Source: Massilia oculi
Lineage (GTDB): Bacteria > Pseudomonadota > Gammaproteobacteria > Burkholderiales > Burkholderiaceae_D
Direction: 5' to 3'
Length of the DNA stretch: 64,000 nucleotides
NCBI RefSeq assembly: GCF_003143515.1
Contig: NZ_CP029343.1
Coordinates: 4,402,001 to 4,466,000 of the forward strand
Part shown: piece by piece, positions 8,199 to 16,733 of the stretch
Layout of the letters: each line of letters opens with the position of its first letter
How positions within the stretch are numbered: position 1 is the first letter of the stretch
Made by a program: the position numbers and the translations under genes
The notes under the pieces: generated by a model
Seen by the model: only the letters and a program-made list of their open reading frames with translations
Databases searched by the model: none
Told to the model about the DNA's origin: nothing

Positions 8199-8975
8199 AT
8201 GGCAGGAGAAGCAGTCCACTTCAAGGGCGCCGACGGCCAGCTGCTGGCCGCGCGCCTCGATGCGCCCGAGGGGCTGGTCAAGGCCTACGCCCTGTTCGCC
8301 CACTGCTTCAGCTGCGGCAAGGACGTCTTCGCCGCGGCCCGCATCGCGCAAGGGCTGACGCGCCACGGCATCGCCGTGCTGCGCTTCGACTTCACCGGCA
8401 TCGGCGCCAGCGAGGGCGAATTCGCCAACACGAATTTCTCGTCCAACCTGTCCGACCTGGTGGCCGCCGCCGACTTCCTGCGCAGCGAGTACGCCGCACC
8501 GCAGCTTCTGGTCGGCCACAGCCTGGGCGGCGCCGCGGTGCTGGCCGCGGCCGCCCGCATGCCGGAGGTGCGGGCCGTCGCCACCATCGCCGCGCCCAGC
8601 GATCCGCACCACGTCACCGGCATGTTCCGCGAGCACATCGACGCCATCGCCACGCATGGCGTGGCGCACGTCCAGCTGGCTGGCCGCCCGTTCACGATCA
8701 AGCGCCAGTTCCTGGAAGACGTCGCCGAGCAGCGCCTGGAACAGAAGATCCGCGACCTGGGCCGCGCGCTGCTGGTGCTGCATTCGCCTTCGGACGACAC
8801 CGTTGCCGTGGCCAACGCGGAGCGGATATTCCAGGCCGCGCGGCATCCGAAGAGCTTCGTGTCGCTCGACGACGCCGACCATCTCCTCAGGCGCCGCCAT
8901 GACGCCGTCTACATCGCCGACGTGGTCGCCGCCTGGGCCTCGCGCTATCTCGACCTCGGCCGCCCCGAGCCATAA
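8199..8975 (+). CDS. Alpha/beta hydrolase
   Basis: This 258-residue soluble alpha/beta-hydrolase has the nucleophile elbow GHSLGG (about residues 107-112), an early HCFSCGKD oxyanion-region motif near residue 36, an RFDFTGIGASEG loop near residue 67, and a late DADHLL segment providing the catalytic His. The motif set matches the hydrolase half of proteins elsewhere fused to an OsmC peroxiredoxin-like domain; here the OsmC half is absent. GGAGG six bases before the ATG at 8199 fixes the start. The substrate is unknown. It is transcribed away from the bigR operon. Confidence 0.8.
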   Translation: MAGEAVHFKGADGQLLAARLDAPEGLVKAYALFAHCFSCGKDVFAAARIAQGLTRHGIAVLRFDFTGIGASEGEFANTNFSSNLSDLVAAADFLRSEYAAPQLLVGHSLGGAAVLAAAARMPEVRAVATIAAPSDPHHVTGMFREHIDAIATHGVAHVQLAGRPFTIKRQFLEDVAEQRLEQKIRDLGRALLVLHSPSDDTVAVANAERIFQAARHPKSFVSLDDADHLLRRRHDAVYIADVVAAWASRYLDLGRPEP

Positions 8976-9044
8976 GAGACCTGGCGAACGGTCGCGCCAC
9001 GTCGATGAGGCATAATCCGGCCATCGAAGCCGACCGGAGGACCC

Positions 9045-9413
9045 ATGAAGCGATTCACGAACCTGGCAGCCCTGGCTGCCCTGACGCTGGCCGCGTCGAC
9101 CCATGCCCACGCCCAGGCGGAGCAGACCCTGGAAACGCCGGGCTTCACCGTCAAGATCACGCAGGAGTGCGAAGAGGGCAACGTCACCTGCGACGACGTG
9201 CGCTACGTCGGCACCAGCAAGAAGTCCGGCAAGGCGATCACCCTGCGCGGCAAGACCATGCACTCGCTCGCCGCCGACGGCGTCACGCCCGGCGCCTTCC
9301 AGGGCTATGTGTTCAAGTCCGGCCGCGTGAGCTATACCGTCTTCGCGGACGGCCGCCTGGTGGTCACCGAGGGCAAGAAGACGCTGGTGAACCAGCGCGG
9401 CGAATGGAAGTGA
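9045..9413 (+). CDS. Small secreted hypothetical protein
   Basis: I do not recognise this family. The 122-residue product has a clear signal peptide (MKRFTNLAALAALTLAASTHAHAQA) with an AxA-type cleavage site, then about 98 residues containing two cysteines (QECEEGNVTCDDVRYVG) that may form a disulfide, and a beta-rich remainder. It should be exported to the periplasm. A GGAGG-type ribosome site precedes the ATG. Ten bases separate it from the downstream phosphatase gene, so the two may be cotranscribed. Confidence 0.7.
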   Translation: MKRFTNLAALAALTLAASTHAHAQAEQTLETPGFTVKITQECEEGNVTCDDVRYVGTSKKSGKAITLRGKTMHSLAADGVTPGAFQGYVFKSGRVSYTVFADGRLVVTEGKKTLVNQRGEWK

Positions 9414-9423
9414 CAGGGTGAAC

Positions 9424-10233
9424 ATGGCGATCGACAGCGCGCAGATGGACGTCCTGCGCGCCTTCGCCGAAGAACTCGCGGACGCCGCGGGCGCCGCCAT
9501 CCTGCCGCATTTTCGCGCCGACCTCGTCGTCGAGGACAAGGCCGCGCAGGACCGCGGAGCGCCGTTCGACCCGGTCACCGTGGCCGACCGCGCCGCCGAA
9601 CGGGCGATGCGCTGCTTGATCTCCGCGCGCTATCCCGGGCACGGCGTCGTCGGCGAGGAAGAGGGCAGCGTCGATGGCGCCAGCCCATGGAAGTGGGTGC
9701 TCGACCCGATCGACGGCACCCGCGCCTTCGTCACCGGCCTGCCGATCTGGGGCACGCTGATCGCCCTCAACGATGGAATGAAACCCGTCATCGGCGTCAT
9801 CGATCAGCCGTTCACGCGTGAACGCTTCATCGGCACGCCGCATGGCGCCTGGTGCAACGGCGCGCCGATCCGCACGCGCCGCTGCCCGAGCCTCGCGCAG
9901 GCGCGCGTGATGCTGACCGTGCCCGTGGCCGGGGCGAAAGTCGCGGAGCAATCCGTGTTCGACGCCGTCGCCGCGCAGGCGCAGATCGTGCGTTTCGGCG
10001 GCGATTGCTATGCGTATGGGCTGCTGGCACATGGCCTGGTCGACCTGGTGCTGGAAGCGCATCTCGACGTCCACGACGTGCAGGCCCTGATCCCCGTGGT
10101 CGAAGGCGCCGGCGGCGTGATCACCACCTGGGACGGCGGCGATCCGCAGCACGGCGGCCCGGTCATCGCCTGCGGCGACCCTGAACTGCATCGGCAACTG
10201 CTGCCGCTGATCGCGCGACTGCGCCGCGCTTGA
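9424..10233 (+). CDS. Inositol monophosphatase family protein, histidinol-phosphatase (HisN)-like
   Basis: This 269-residue Mg-dependent phosphatase has the IMPase metal-site motifs: GEEEG (about residues 77-81), DPIDGTRAF (about 97-105), and the later [20 protein letters not shown] plus EGAGGVITTW blocks. The WVLDPIDGTRAFVTG form is closest to HisN-type histidinol-phosphate phosphatases, which perform the penultimate step of histidine synthesis; inositol-1-phosphatase remains an alternative. The ATG at 9424 has AGGG just upstream; a GTG two codons earlier is possible. It converges on tyrS with four bases between stops. Confidence 0.85.
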   Translation: MAIDSAQMDVLRAFAEELADAAGAAILPHFRADLVVEDKAAQDRGAPFDPVTVADRAAERAMRCLISARYPGHGVVGEEEGSVDGASPWKWVLDPIDGTRAFVTGLPIWGTLIALNDGMKPVIGVIDQPFTRERFIGTPHGAWCNGAPIRTRRCPSLAQARVMLTVPVAGAKVAEQSVFDAVAAQAQIVRFGGDCYAYGLLAHGLVDLVLEAHLDVHDVQALIPVVEGAGGVITTWDGGDPQHGGPVIACGDPELHRQLLPLIARLRRA

Positions 10234-10237
10234 GGAA

Positions 10238-11470
10238 CTAGCAGACTTCCTGTGCTTCGGTAGCGATCACGATGCGCACGTGCTGCTTGCGGCCCGCCGA
10301 CAGCACCCATTCGGCACGGTCGCTCGCCAGCGGCTGGTCCGCATCCGCCACCGTCACGCTGTCCAGCCGCAGGCCTCCACCCGCCGCGAGGCGCCGCGCC
10401 GCGCCGCGCGATGCCGCCAGTCCGGCTTCCACCGCCAGCTCCGCCAGCGTCACCCCCGCGCTGTGCCGCGCCGCGTCGATCGCATGCGTCGGCATATCGC
10501 ACCGATCCGCGCCGCCAAAGGCCGCCGCCGCCGCACGCTGCGCCGCATCGAGCGCATCCTGCCCGTGCGCCAGCCGCGTCGCCTCGTCGGCCAGCACGAT
10601 CTTGGCCTCGTTGAGCGCCGCTCCCTGCAGTGCGCCAAGACGGCGCACCTCGTCCATCGGCAGCTCCGTGAACAGCGCCAGGAAGCGTTCCACGTCGCGG
10701 TCGTCCACATTGCGCCAGAACTGCCAGAAGCCGTAGGGCGACAGGCGATCCGCGTTCAGCCACACCGCGCCATCGGCCGACTTGCCCATCTTCTTGCCGT
10801 CGTTGGTAGCCAGCAGCGGCATCGTCAGGCCGTACAGGTCGAGCCCGGACTGGCGTCGTCCGAGATCGATCCCGTTGATGATATTGGCCCACTGGTCGGC
10901 GCCGCCGATCTGCAAGGTGCAACCATGGCGGCGCGCCAGTTCGACGAAGTCGTAGGCCTGCAGCAGGGTGTAACCGAATTCGAGGAAGGACAGCGAGTGC
11001 TCCAGGCGCGAGCGGATCGCGTCGAAGGTCAGCATGCGGTTGACGCTGAAGTGGCGTCCGACCTGTCCGAGAAAGTCGAGGTAGCCCAGCCCGCCCAGCC
11101 ACTCGGCGTTGTCGACCACGCTGACATCCGGGCCGAGGTAGCGCGTGAAGGCGCCCTTGATGCCGGCGATATTGGCATCGATGGCGGCGGTGTCCAGCAG
11201 CGGACGCGAGGTGTCGCGAAAGCTCGGATCGCCGATGCGGGTGGTGGCGCCGCCGATCAGCAGCATCGGCCGGTGGCCGGCGCGCTGCAGCCAGCGCATC
11301 AGCATCAGGCCCTGCAGGTGGCCGACGTGCAGGCTGTCGGCGGTGGCGTCGAAGCCGAGGTAGGCGGTGACTGGCCTGGCCATGGCGTGGCGCAGGCCGG
11401 TCGCGTCGGTGCACTGGTGGATGAAGCCGCGTTCTTGCAGCAGCTGCAGCAGGTCGGAAGAGTGGGTCAT
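10238..11470 (-). CDS. tyrS: Tyrosyl-tRNA synthetase
   Basis: This class I aminoacyl-tRNA synthetase (410 residues) charges tRNA-Tyr. Visible features are the [15 protein letters not shown] block (the HIGH-like motif, about residues 47-61), the tyrosine-pocket region around [33 protein letters not shown], the KMSKS-like DGKKMGKS (about residues 228-235), and a C-terminal S4-like RNA-binding segment ([22 protein letters not shown]). The start is supported by AGGA six bases upstream, which can fold into a hairpin. A 19-codon Tyr-rich leader and competing hairpins precede it, suggesting control by tRNA-Tyr charging. Confidence 0.95.
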   Translation of the reverse strand: MTHSSDLLQLLQERGFIHQCTDATGLRHAMARPVTAYLGFDATADSLHVGHLQGLMLMRWLQRAGHRPMLLIGGATTRIGDPSFRDTSRPLLDTAAIDANIAGIKGAFTRYLGPDVSVVDNAEWLGGLGYLDFLGQVGRHFSVNRMLTFDAIRSRLEHSLSFLEFGYTLLQAYDFVELARRHGCTLQIGGADQWANIINGIDLGRRQSGLDLYGLTMPLLATNDGKKMGKSADGAVWLNADRLSPYGFWQFWRNVDDRDVERFLALFTELPMDEVRRLGALQGAALNEAKIVLADEATRLAHGQDALDAAQRAAAAAFGGADRCDMPTHAIDAARHSAGVTLAELAVEAGLAASRGAARRLAAGGGLRLDSVTVADADQPLASDRAEWVLSAGRKQHVRIVIATEAQEVC

Positions 11471-11476
11471 GGGGTT

Positions 11477-11578
11477 TCCTGGTGATGGAACGCCCCAGGA
11501 TGACCGATTGCCCATGCGTGGTCCGCCTGAGGCGGACCGGGTTGCGTGACAGCCCCTACCGCCGCGAGGTGCGGTAGG
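11477..11578 (-). promoter_or_regulatory. Candidate attenuator region between leader peptide and tyrS
   Basis: Three hairpins can be drawn on the minus-strand RNA. The first uses arms CCTACCGC and GCGGTAGG (11555-11578) and contains the last Tyr codon of the leader peptide. The second uses GGTCCGCC and GGCGGACC with a 3-base loop (11520-11538). The third uses TCCTGG and CCAGGA (11477-11500) and buries the tyrS ribosome site AGGA. GGCGG in the 3' arm of the first can instead pair with CCGCC in the 5' arm of the second, giving mutually exclusive folds. No U-tract follows the second hairpin, so control could be Rho-dependent or translational rather than by an intrinsic terminator. Confidence 0.55.
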
Positions 11579-11615
11579 CGTAATAGCTGGCAGGGGAGGT
11601 CACGATGAAAGTCAT
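11556..11615 (-). CDS. tyrS leader peptide (19 aa, Tyr-rich)
   Basis: A 19-codon frame encodes [19 protein letters not shown] and stops 85 bases before tyrS. Three of four consecutive codons (YYAY) specify tyrosine, the hallmark of a leader peptide that senses aminoacyl-tRNA supply. The final Tyr codon lies inside the first of a set of competing hairpins. A plausible sigma-70 promoter (TTGACC, 18 bases, TAAGAT at 11622-11651, minus strand) would place the transcription start at or next to the A of this ATG, so the leader may be translated from a leaderless message. Function is inferred from codon content and position, not from a known family. Confidence 0.6.
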   Translation of the reverse strand: MTFIVTSPASYYAYRTSRR

Positions 11616-11621
11616 AGGTCC

Positions 11622-11651
11622 ATCTTAGCCGCAGCGGCAAAGACAGGTCAA
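11622..11651 (-). promoter_or_regulatory. Candidate sigma-70 promoter for leader peptide and tyrS
   Basis: On the minus strand, TTGACC (11651-11646) and TAAGAT (11627-11622) are separated by 18 bases. The predicted start lies about seven bases on, at the leader-peptide ATG (11615). It sits in the 38-base gap after the M61 peptidase stop, so read-through from that gene is an alternative source of transcripts. Confidence 0.5.
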
Positions 11652-11653
11652 GA

Positions 11654-13567
11654 TCATTTGACGGCCTTGAACAGGGCGTCCAGGCGGTCCCTCGTGCCCG
11701 GAATGCGCTCCAGCTTCGGATAGCGCAAGCCGTCGCGATAGTCGAGCGTGATGGTGCGCAGGTTGTCGCCCTTGCGCACCAGCAGCGCGATCGGCGCCTT
11801 GCCGTCCTTGTTGGCGCGCACCGCCGCCTTCAGCACGTCGCCCTTGTAGGCGCGGTTGTTGACCGCCACGATGGTGGTGTTGGCGGCCAGGCCGGCGCGG
11901 AAGCCCACGCCGTCCCACACCACGCCGGTGACGTCGCCATTGCTGCGCACCGAGAAACCGAGCGAATAGCTGAAGTCGGCGCTGCGGCTGCGTTCTTCAA
12001 GCGCGCGGACGGCGTTGCTCGGGGTGTCGGCGTACACCAGCTTCCAGCCGGCGCGGGCCAGGCCGTCGAGCGGCGCTCCCGGGCCGTGGCCGTCCAGGCG
12101 CGCGCGCAGGAACGGCGCCCAGTCGAACTTCTGCACCTTGCCCAGGGCTGCCACCACGTCATCGAAGGTGTAGTACACCGCGTCGATGCTGCCGTCCTCG
12201 ATGCCGAAGAAGGCGCGCGCGAAGTCTTCCAGGCTGCGCTTGTCGCCCGAGAGTTCGCGGATCTTGCTGTCGACGTCGAGCCAGATCAGCATGCCCTCGG
12301 TGTAGTAGTCCTCGCTGCGCTGCCAGTTGCCCCAGCCGATCGGCTTGCGGCCGTTGATGATCGGATCGTTGACCGTGTCCTGCACCGCGCGCCAGTCGCG
12401 GCCCTGGGTGTTGTCGTAGCGCGCCGCGTCGATCGCCAGCGCTTCGCGCGCATGGTTCTGCGACACCAGGCCGGAACGCGCGGCCAGCACCTTGCCCCAG
12501 AACTGGGTCTGGCCCTCGTACACCCACAGCAGTTCGTTCTGCAGCGGGGTGTTGAAGTTGGCCACGTCCTGGCCCGCGGGGCGGCGGAACTTGCCGTTCC
12601 AGGAGTGCACGAATTCGTGCGGCAGCAGCTCGCGGCCGGCTTCGTTGCGGCCCCAGTCGGTGAAGTAGCCGAGCCGCACGCCGTTCTCGCTCGACTGCTG
12701 GTGCTCGCGGCCGATGCCGCCGAATTCGTCCGAGATCGCGAACAGGAAGTCGTATTGCTTGTAGTGGCGCGAGCCGAACAGCTTGACCGCCTGGTCGACC
12801 ATCGCGCGGTGCAGCGCGACCTGTTCGGGCTTGGCTTCCAGGCTCTCGGGATTGTCTGCCACCACGTTCAGCATGACGGGATTCCTGGCGCCCGGCGCCA
12901 GGTCGATGCGCTTGAAATAGCGGCCGGCGAACAGCGGCGAATCGACCAGGGTGTCGAGGTCGTGCGGCTTGAAGCGCACCTCGTCGCCAGTGCGGCTTTC
13001 TACCGCCAGCGAACTGGCGAACTGCCAGCCGGCGGGCAGGGTGAGCGTCGGCTGCACCGTGATGCGGCGCGCGTGGTAGCCGGCCGGGTACAGCGCCACC
13101 GATTGCCATTGCACGCCGAGGATGTCGTCGGTCATCGTGATGCGGCCCTGGCTTGTGTCCAGCGGCGACAGGAACTGGTATTCGGCCACCAGTTCGGTGG
13201 CGCCTTCCGGTACCGTCACGTGAAAGGCGTGGACCTGCACCGGGTCGCGCGTCCACTCGAGCGGCTTGCCGCCCGCGCTGAGCTTGAGGCCAGCCAGCTG
13301 GGTCAGCGGGATATTGGGGCCGTGGTTGCCCGGCGCCCACTGCGGATACAGCAGGGTCATCGGACCCGGACGTGCAGGCATCGACAGCCGCATGTTGAAG
13401 ATCTGCTGCGACAGGTTGCTCGCGTCGACGTGCAGCGCGATCGTGCCCGGATACGGGTCATTGCCGACGGCAGGGACCTGGGCGGAAGCGGGCAGGGCGA
13501 GTGCGAGAGCGAAAGCGAGGGCGGTCACCGGACGGGCGGCGCGGGCGAGGAAGGGGAAAGGTGTCAT
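11654..13567 (-). CDS. M61 family (glycyl aminopeptidase-like) peptidase
   Basis: This 637-residue exported metallopeptidase has an N-terminal signal peptide (MTPFPFLARAARPVTALAFALALALPASAQ), a beta-rich N-terminal half, the zinc motif HEFVHSWNGK (about residue 320) with a downstream Glu in NELLWVYEGQTQFWG, and a C-terminal PDZ-like domain (about residues 515-600, with a GVVWDGVGFRAGLAANTTIVAVN core). This is the normal M61 architecture. Family members cleave N-terminal Gly/Ala residues; the substrate here is unknown. The start is set at the signal-peptide Met because the longer upstream frame lacks homology. It lies directly upstream of the tyrS leader on the same strand. Confidence 0.9.
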   Translation of the reverse strand: MTPFPFLARAARPVTALAFALALALPASAQVPAVGNDPYPGTIALHVDASNLSQQIFNMRLSMPARPGPMTLLYPQWAPGNHGPNIPLTQLAGLKLSAGGKPLEWTRDPVQVHAFHVTVPEGATELVAEYQFLSPLDTSQGRITMTDDILGVQWQSVALYPAGYHARRITVQPTLTLPAGWQFASSLAVESRTGDEVRFKPHDLDTLVDSPLFAGRYFKRIDLAPGARNPVMLNVVADNPESLEAKPEQVALHRAMVDQAVKLFGSRHYKQYDFLFAISDEFGGIGREHQQSSENGVRLGYFTDWGRNEAGRELLPHEFVHSWNGKFRRPAGQDVANFNTPLQNELLWVYEGQTQFWGKVLAARSGLVSQNHAREALAIDAARYDNTQGRDWRAVQDTVNDPIINGRKPIGWGNWQRSEDYYTEGMLIWLDVDSKIRELSGDKRSLEDFARAFFGIEDGSIDAVYYTFDDVVAALGKVQKFDWAPFLRARLDGHGPGAPLDGLARAGWKLVYADTPSNAVRALEERSRSADFSYSLGFSVRSNGDVTGVVWDGVGFRAGLAANTTIVAVNNRAYKGDVLKAAVRANKDGKAPIALLVRKGDNLRTITLDYRDGLRYPKLERIPGTRDRLDALFKAVK

Positions 13568-13687
13568 CGTGAAGCGGAAAGCCAAGGGTGAGCCGGCGAG
13601 TGTAGCACCCCATCCAACACAAATTTCCGTTGATACATCATGCAAATAAAATTTACAAAATTGCCTAAAAATCCGTATTTTGTATCA

Positions 13688-13774
13688 CTTGAAAATCGTT
13701 TGGCATGACATTAGATTGGACCCAACGGAATGCTCAACAGAGGTTCCGTCCCTTATCGCTTAACTTCACAAGGA
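13688..13774 (+). promoter_or_regulatory. Heat-shock promoter and ROSE-like RNA thermometer of ibpA
   Basis: CTTGAAA at 13688-13694 matches the sigma-32 -35 box; a weaker -10 lies around 13703-13711. The 5' leader ends with TCGCT (13756-13760) opposite the ribosome site AGGA (13771-13774), the U-Y-G-C-U/AGGA pairing that defines ROSE thermometers. Low temperature would mask the ribosome site and heat would open it. The -10 element is not a good consensus match. Confidence 0.55.
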
Positions 13775-13784
13775 TATGACTATC

Positions 13785-14267
13785 ATGCGTACTTTCGACC
13801 TGACTCCCCTCTACCGTTCCGCCATCGGTTTCGATCGCCTGGCCAGCCTGCTCGAGCAACGCGCCGAAGCGCAGCCGAGCTACCCGCCGTACAACATCGA
13901 ACTGGTGAGCGAAGACCAGTACCGCATCGTGATGGCGCTCGCCGGCTTCTCGCGCGACGAAGTCGAGATCGTCACCGAGCGCGACAGCCTGGTCGTTACC
14001 GGCCGCAAGCAGAAGGACGACGTCCAGCGCACCTTCCTGCACCGCGGTATCGCCGCCCGCGATTTCGAACAGCGCTTCCAGCTGGCCAACCACGTGAAGG
14101 TCACCACCGCCTCGTTCGACAACGGCATGCTCACCATCGAACTGGTGCGCGAAGTGCCCGAAGCCCTGAAACCGCGCAAGATCGTGATCGGCGACGCGAC
14201 CGGCACCATCAATGGCACCATCGGCGGCGACAACGTCAAGACCCTGGAACAGCGCGAAGCCGCCTGA
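13785..14267 (+). CDS. ibpA: Small heat-shock protein IbpA-like (Hsp20)
   Basis: This 160-residue alpha-crystallin-domain holdase binds unfolding proteins for later refolding by DnaK/ClpB. The N-terminus MRTFDLTPLYRSAIGFDRL is almost the IbpA consensus. The crystallin domain spans about residues 33-130 (YNIELVSEDQYRIVMALAGF to LTIELVREVPEALKPRKI). The start at 13785 is preferred to 13776 because AGGA at 13771-13774 is correctly spaced only for the former. A sigma-32-like promoter and a ROSE-like leader precede it. The C-terminal tail after the IEL motif is Gly/Asn-rich. Confidence 0.92.
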   Translation: MRTFDLTPLYRSAIGFDRLASLLEQRAEAQPSYPPYNIELVSEDQYRIVMALAGFSRDEVEIVTERDSLVVTGRKQKDDVQRTFLHRGIAARDFEQRFQLANHVKVTTASFDNGMLTIELVREVPEALKPRKIVIGDATGTINGTIGGDNVKTLEQREAA

Positions 14268-14313
14268 GGCTTGGCGATGCCAGCAACGGTAACGGCTCGG
14301 TAGTCGTTTGAAA

Positions 14314-14342
14314 GAAGGGCGCTCGCGGTTTGAGCGCCCTTC
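14314..14342 (+). terminator. Hairpin terminator after ibpA
   Basis: The perfect 11-bp arms GAAGGGCGCTC and GAGCGCCCTTC are separated by a 7-base loop, 46 bases after the ibpA stop. The T-run is short (TTCGT), so it may act as a stabilising or Rho-assisted 3' end. Confidence 0.6.
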
Positions 14343-14492
14343 GTACGTCCAGGCCGCCCGCGCTTGCTCTTCATTAAGGCGCGCCTAAGCCCGAAGCCTT
14401 GTCAACTTAAGCATGATCTAAGGCGGCTGCGCGAAGATACGTCCATCGATACTCAACATCGATTCAACACATTTTCACCAGGAGCACACACC

Positions 14493-16022
14493 ATGTCGAA
14501 CCCAAGTGCCGTTACTGCCATCACTGCCAAACGCCTCATGCTGGCCCTGGGTGCCGCGGGCGTCATCGGTGGCGCGGTCGGTGCCATCGCTGTCAATCAC
14601 AATAATGCCGTTGCCAGTGCCGCGGCCGAAAACGCGCCTGCGGTCGCCGCCGCGCCGGCTCCAGCGCCCGCGCCGGCCGCCGCCGTGGGCGCTCCAGCGT
14701 CGACCGTGGCCCTGCCAGACTTTACCCGCATCGCCGCCCAGCAGGGCAAGGCGGTGGTCAACATCCGCGTCGTCGGCGGCACCAAGACCGCCAATCGCGG
14801 CGGCTTGCCGAACCTCGACCCGAGCCATCCCTTCTACGAATTTTTCCGACAGTTTCAGGACCCGCGCGCCGAGCGCGGTCGTGAAGCTCCCGTTTTCGGC
14901 GCCGGATCGGGCTTCATCGTAAGCCCGGACGGCGTCATCCTTACCAACGCCCACGTCGTGCAAGGCGCCGACGAAGTGACCGTCAAGCTGCAGGACCGCC
15001 GCGAATTCCGCGCCAAGGTCCTGGGCTCCGACCCGCGCACCGACGTGGCCGTGCTCAAGATCGACGCCAAGGGCCTGCCGGTGGCGCCGCTCGGCAAATC
15101 GCAGTCGCTGCTGGTGGGCGAGTGGGTGCTGGCCATCGGTTCGCCGTTCGGCCTCGAAAGCACCGTCACCGCCGGCGTGGTCAGCGCAACCGGCCGGGCG
15201 ATTGCCGACGCCTCCGTGCCGTTCATCCAGACCGACGTCGCGGTCAACCCGGGCAACTCGGGCGGTCCGCTGTTCAATACCCGCGGCGAAGTCGTCGGCA
15301 TCAACTCGCAGATCTACAGCATGACGGGCGGCTACCAGGGCTTGTCGTTCTCGATCCCGATCGATCTCGCTGTGCGCATCAAGGACCAGATCGTCGCGAC
15401 CGGCAAGGTGCAGCACGCCAAGCTGGGCGTGGGCGTCCAGGAGGTCGGCCAGGCCTTCGCCGACTCGTTCAAGCTCGAGACGGTCGAAGGCGCCCTGATC
15501 TCCAACGTCGAACGCGGCAGCCCGGCCGAACGCGCCGGCCTCAAGTCGGGTGACGTGATCCGCCGCGCCAACGGCAAGACCATCGTGTCGTCGGCCGACC
15601 TGCCGGCGATGATGACCCTGTCCAAGCCGGGCGACAAGCTGGCGCTCGATGTCTGGCGCGACGGTAAACTGATGCGTGTCGATGCCACCCTGGGCGATGC
15701 CGCCGCCAAGCCGCGCCGCGGCCAGGGCGACGAACTCGCCGACATGGCCGACAACAGCGCCAAGCTGGGCCTGACCCTGCGTCCGCTGGAGTCGGTAGAG
15801 CGCCGCCGCAGCGGCATCGCCAACGGTCTGGTGATCGAGGACGCCTCCGGCGCCGCGATGGTCGCCGGCGTCGAGCCGGGCGACGTGCTCATCTCGGTCA
15901 ACGGCCGGCCGGTGAATTCGGTCGAGCAGGTGCGCGACATGGTGTCCAAGGCCAGCAAGTCGGTGGCCTTGCTGATCCAGCGCGGTGGTGACAAAATCTT
16001 CATTCCGGTGCGGATCGGCTAA
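14493..16022 (+). CDS. DegP/HtrA-family periplasmic serine protease
   Basis: This 509-residue serine protease/chaperone acts on misfolded envelope proteins. It has an N-terminal hydrophobic anchor or signal (about residues 13-45) and an Ala/Pro-rich linker. The trypsin-like domain follows with the triad His in TNAHVV, Asp in DVAVLKI and Ser in GNSGGP. Two PDZ domains follow (about residues 305-400, VGVQEVGQAFADSF, and 415-509, ending FIPVRIG). AGGAG precedes the start at 14493. It lies upstream of a response regulator/sensor kinase pair in the same orientation, suggesting an envelope-stress link, although a 48-base gap separates them. Confidence 0.92.
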   Translation: MSNPSAVTAITAKRLMLALGAAGVIGGAVGAIAVNHNNAVASAAAENAPAVAAAPAPAPAPAAAVGAPASTVALPDFTRIAAQQGKAVVNIRVVGGTKTANRGGLPNLDPSHPFYEFFRQFQDPRAERGREAPVFGAGSGFIVSPDGVILTNAHVVQGADEVTVKLQDRREFRAKVLGSDPRTDVAVLKIDAKGLPVAPLGKSQSLLVGEWVLAIGSPFGLESTVTAGVVSATGRAIADASVPFIQTDVAVNPGNSGGPLFNTRGEVVGINSQIYSMTGGYQGLSFSIPIDLAVRIKDQIVATGKVQHAKLGVGVQEVGQAFADSFKLETVEGALISNVERGSPAERAGLKSGDVIRRANGKTIVSSADLPAMMTLSKPGDKLALDVWRDGKLMRVDATLGDAAAKPRRGQGDELADMADNSAKLGLTLRPLESVERRRSGIANGLVIEDASGAAMVAGVEPGDVLISVNGRPVNSVEQVRDMVSKASKSVALLIQRGGDKIFIPVRIG

Positions 16023-16070
16023 GGAGGCACAGCGTCCTCGACTCGCACGGCCAACATATCAAGGAAACAC

Positions 16071-16733
16071 ATGCGGCTACTGCTGGTGGAAGACGATACG
16101 ATGATCGGCGAAGTGGTGCTCGACCTGCTCCGGGCCGAGCACTACGCCGTCGACTGGGTCAAGGACGGCGAGATGGCCGACACGGCCCTGCTGCAGAACC
16201 AGAACTACGACCTGGTGCTGCTCGACCTGGGGCTGCCGCGCAAGGACGGCCTCGAAGTGCTGCGCTCGATGCGCACGCGCAAGGACCGCACGCCAGTGCT
16301 GGTCGCCACCGCGCGCGATTCGGTCCAGCAGCGCATCGCCGGCCTCGACGCCGGCGCCGACGACTACGTCCTCAAGCCCTACGACCTCGACGAGCTGCTG
16401 GCGCGCATCCGCGCGCTGCTGCGTCGCGCCGCCGGCCGCGCCGAGCCGATCTTCGAATACCGCAACATCACGATCAATCCCGCCACCCGCGAAGTGCTGG
16501 TCGACGGCACGCAAGTATCGCTGTCGGCGCGCGAATGGGCGGTGCTCGAGGCGCTGGTGGCGCGGCCCGGCGCGGTGCTGTCGCGGGCCCAGCTCGAAGA
16601 AAAACTGTATAGCTGGCGCGACGAAGTCTCCAGCAACGCGGTCGAAGTGTATATCCACGGCCTGCGCAAGAAACTGGGCAGTGACCTGATCCAGAACGTG
16701 CGCGGCGTCGGTTATATGGTGCCCAAGGCATGA
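16071..16733 (+). CDS. OmpR/PhoB-family response regulator (QseB/TctD-like)
   Basis: This 220-residue DNA-binding response regulator has a receiver domain with the acidic pocket (VEDD, about residues 6-9), a phospho-acceptor Asp in LVLLDLGLPRKDG (about residue 51), and a Lys in VLKPYD (about residue 102). A winged-helix effector (about residues 125-218) ends RKKLGSDLIQNVRGVGYMV. The closest recognisable type is QseB/PmrA/TctD. The ATGA overlap with the following kinase gene shows tight coupling. The signal is not evident. Confidence 0.92.
   Translation: MRLLLVEDDTMIGEVVLDLLRAEHYAVDWVKDGEMADTALLQNQNYDLVLLDLGLPRKDGLEVLRSMRTRKDRTPVLVATARDSVQQRIAGLDAGADDYVLKPYDLDELLARIRALLRRAAGRAEPIFEYRNITINPATREVLVDGTQVSLSAREWAVLEALVARPGAVLSRAQLEEKLYSWRDEVSSNAVEVYIHGLRKKLGSDLIQNVRGVGYMVPKA

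Noticed and set aside
11471..11653. T-box riboswitch controlling tyrS
   Set aside because: T-boxes belong mainly to Gram-positive bacteria and need a long stem I with a specifier loop and the UGGN sequence. None is seen, and a Tyr-rich leader peptide explains the region better.
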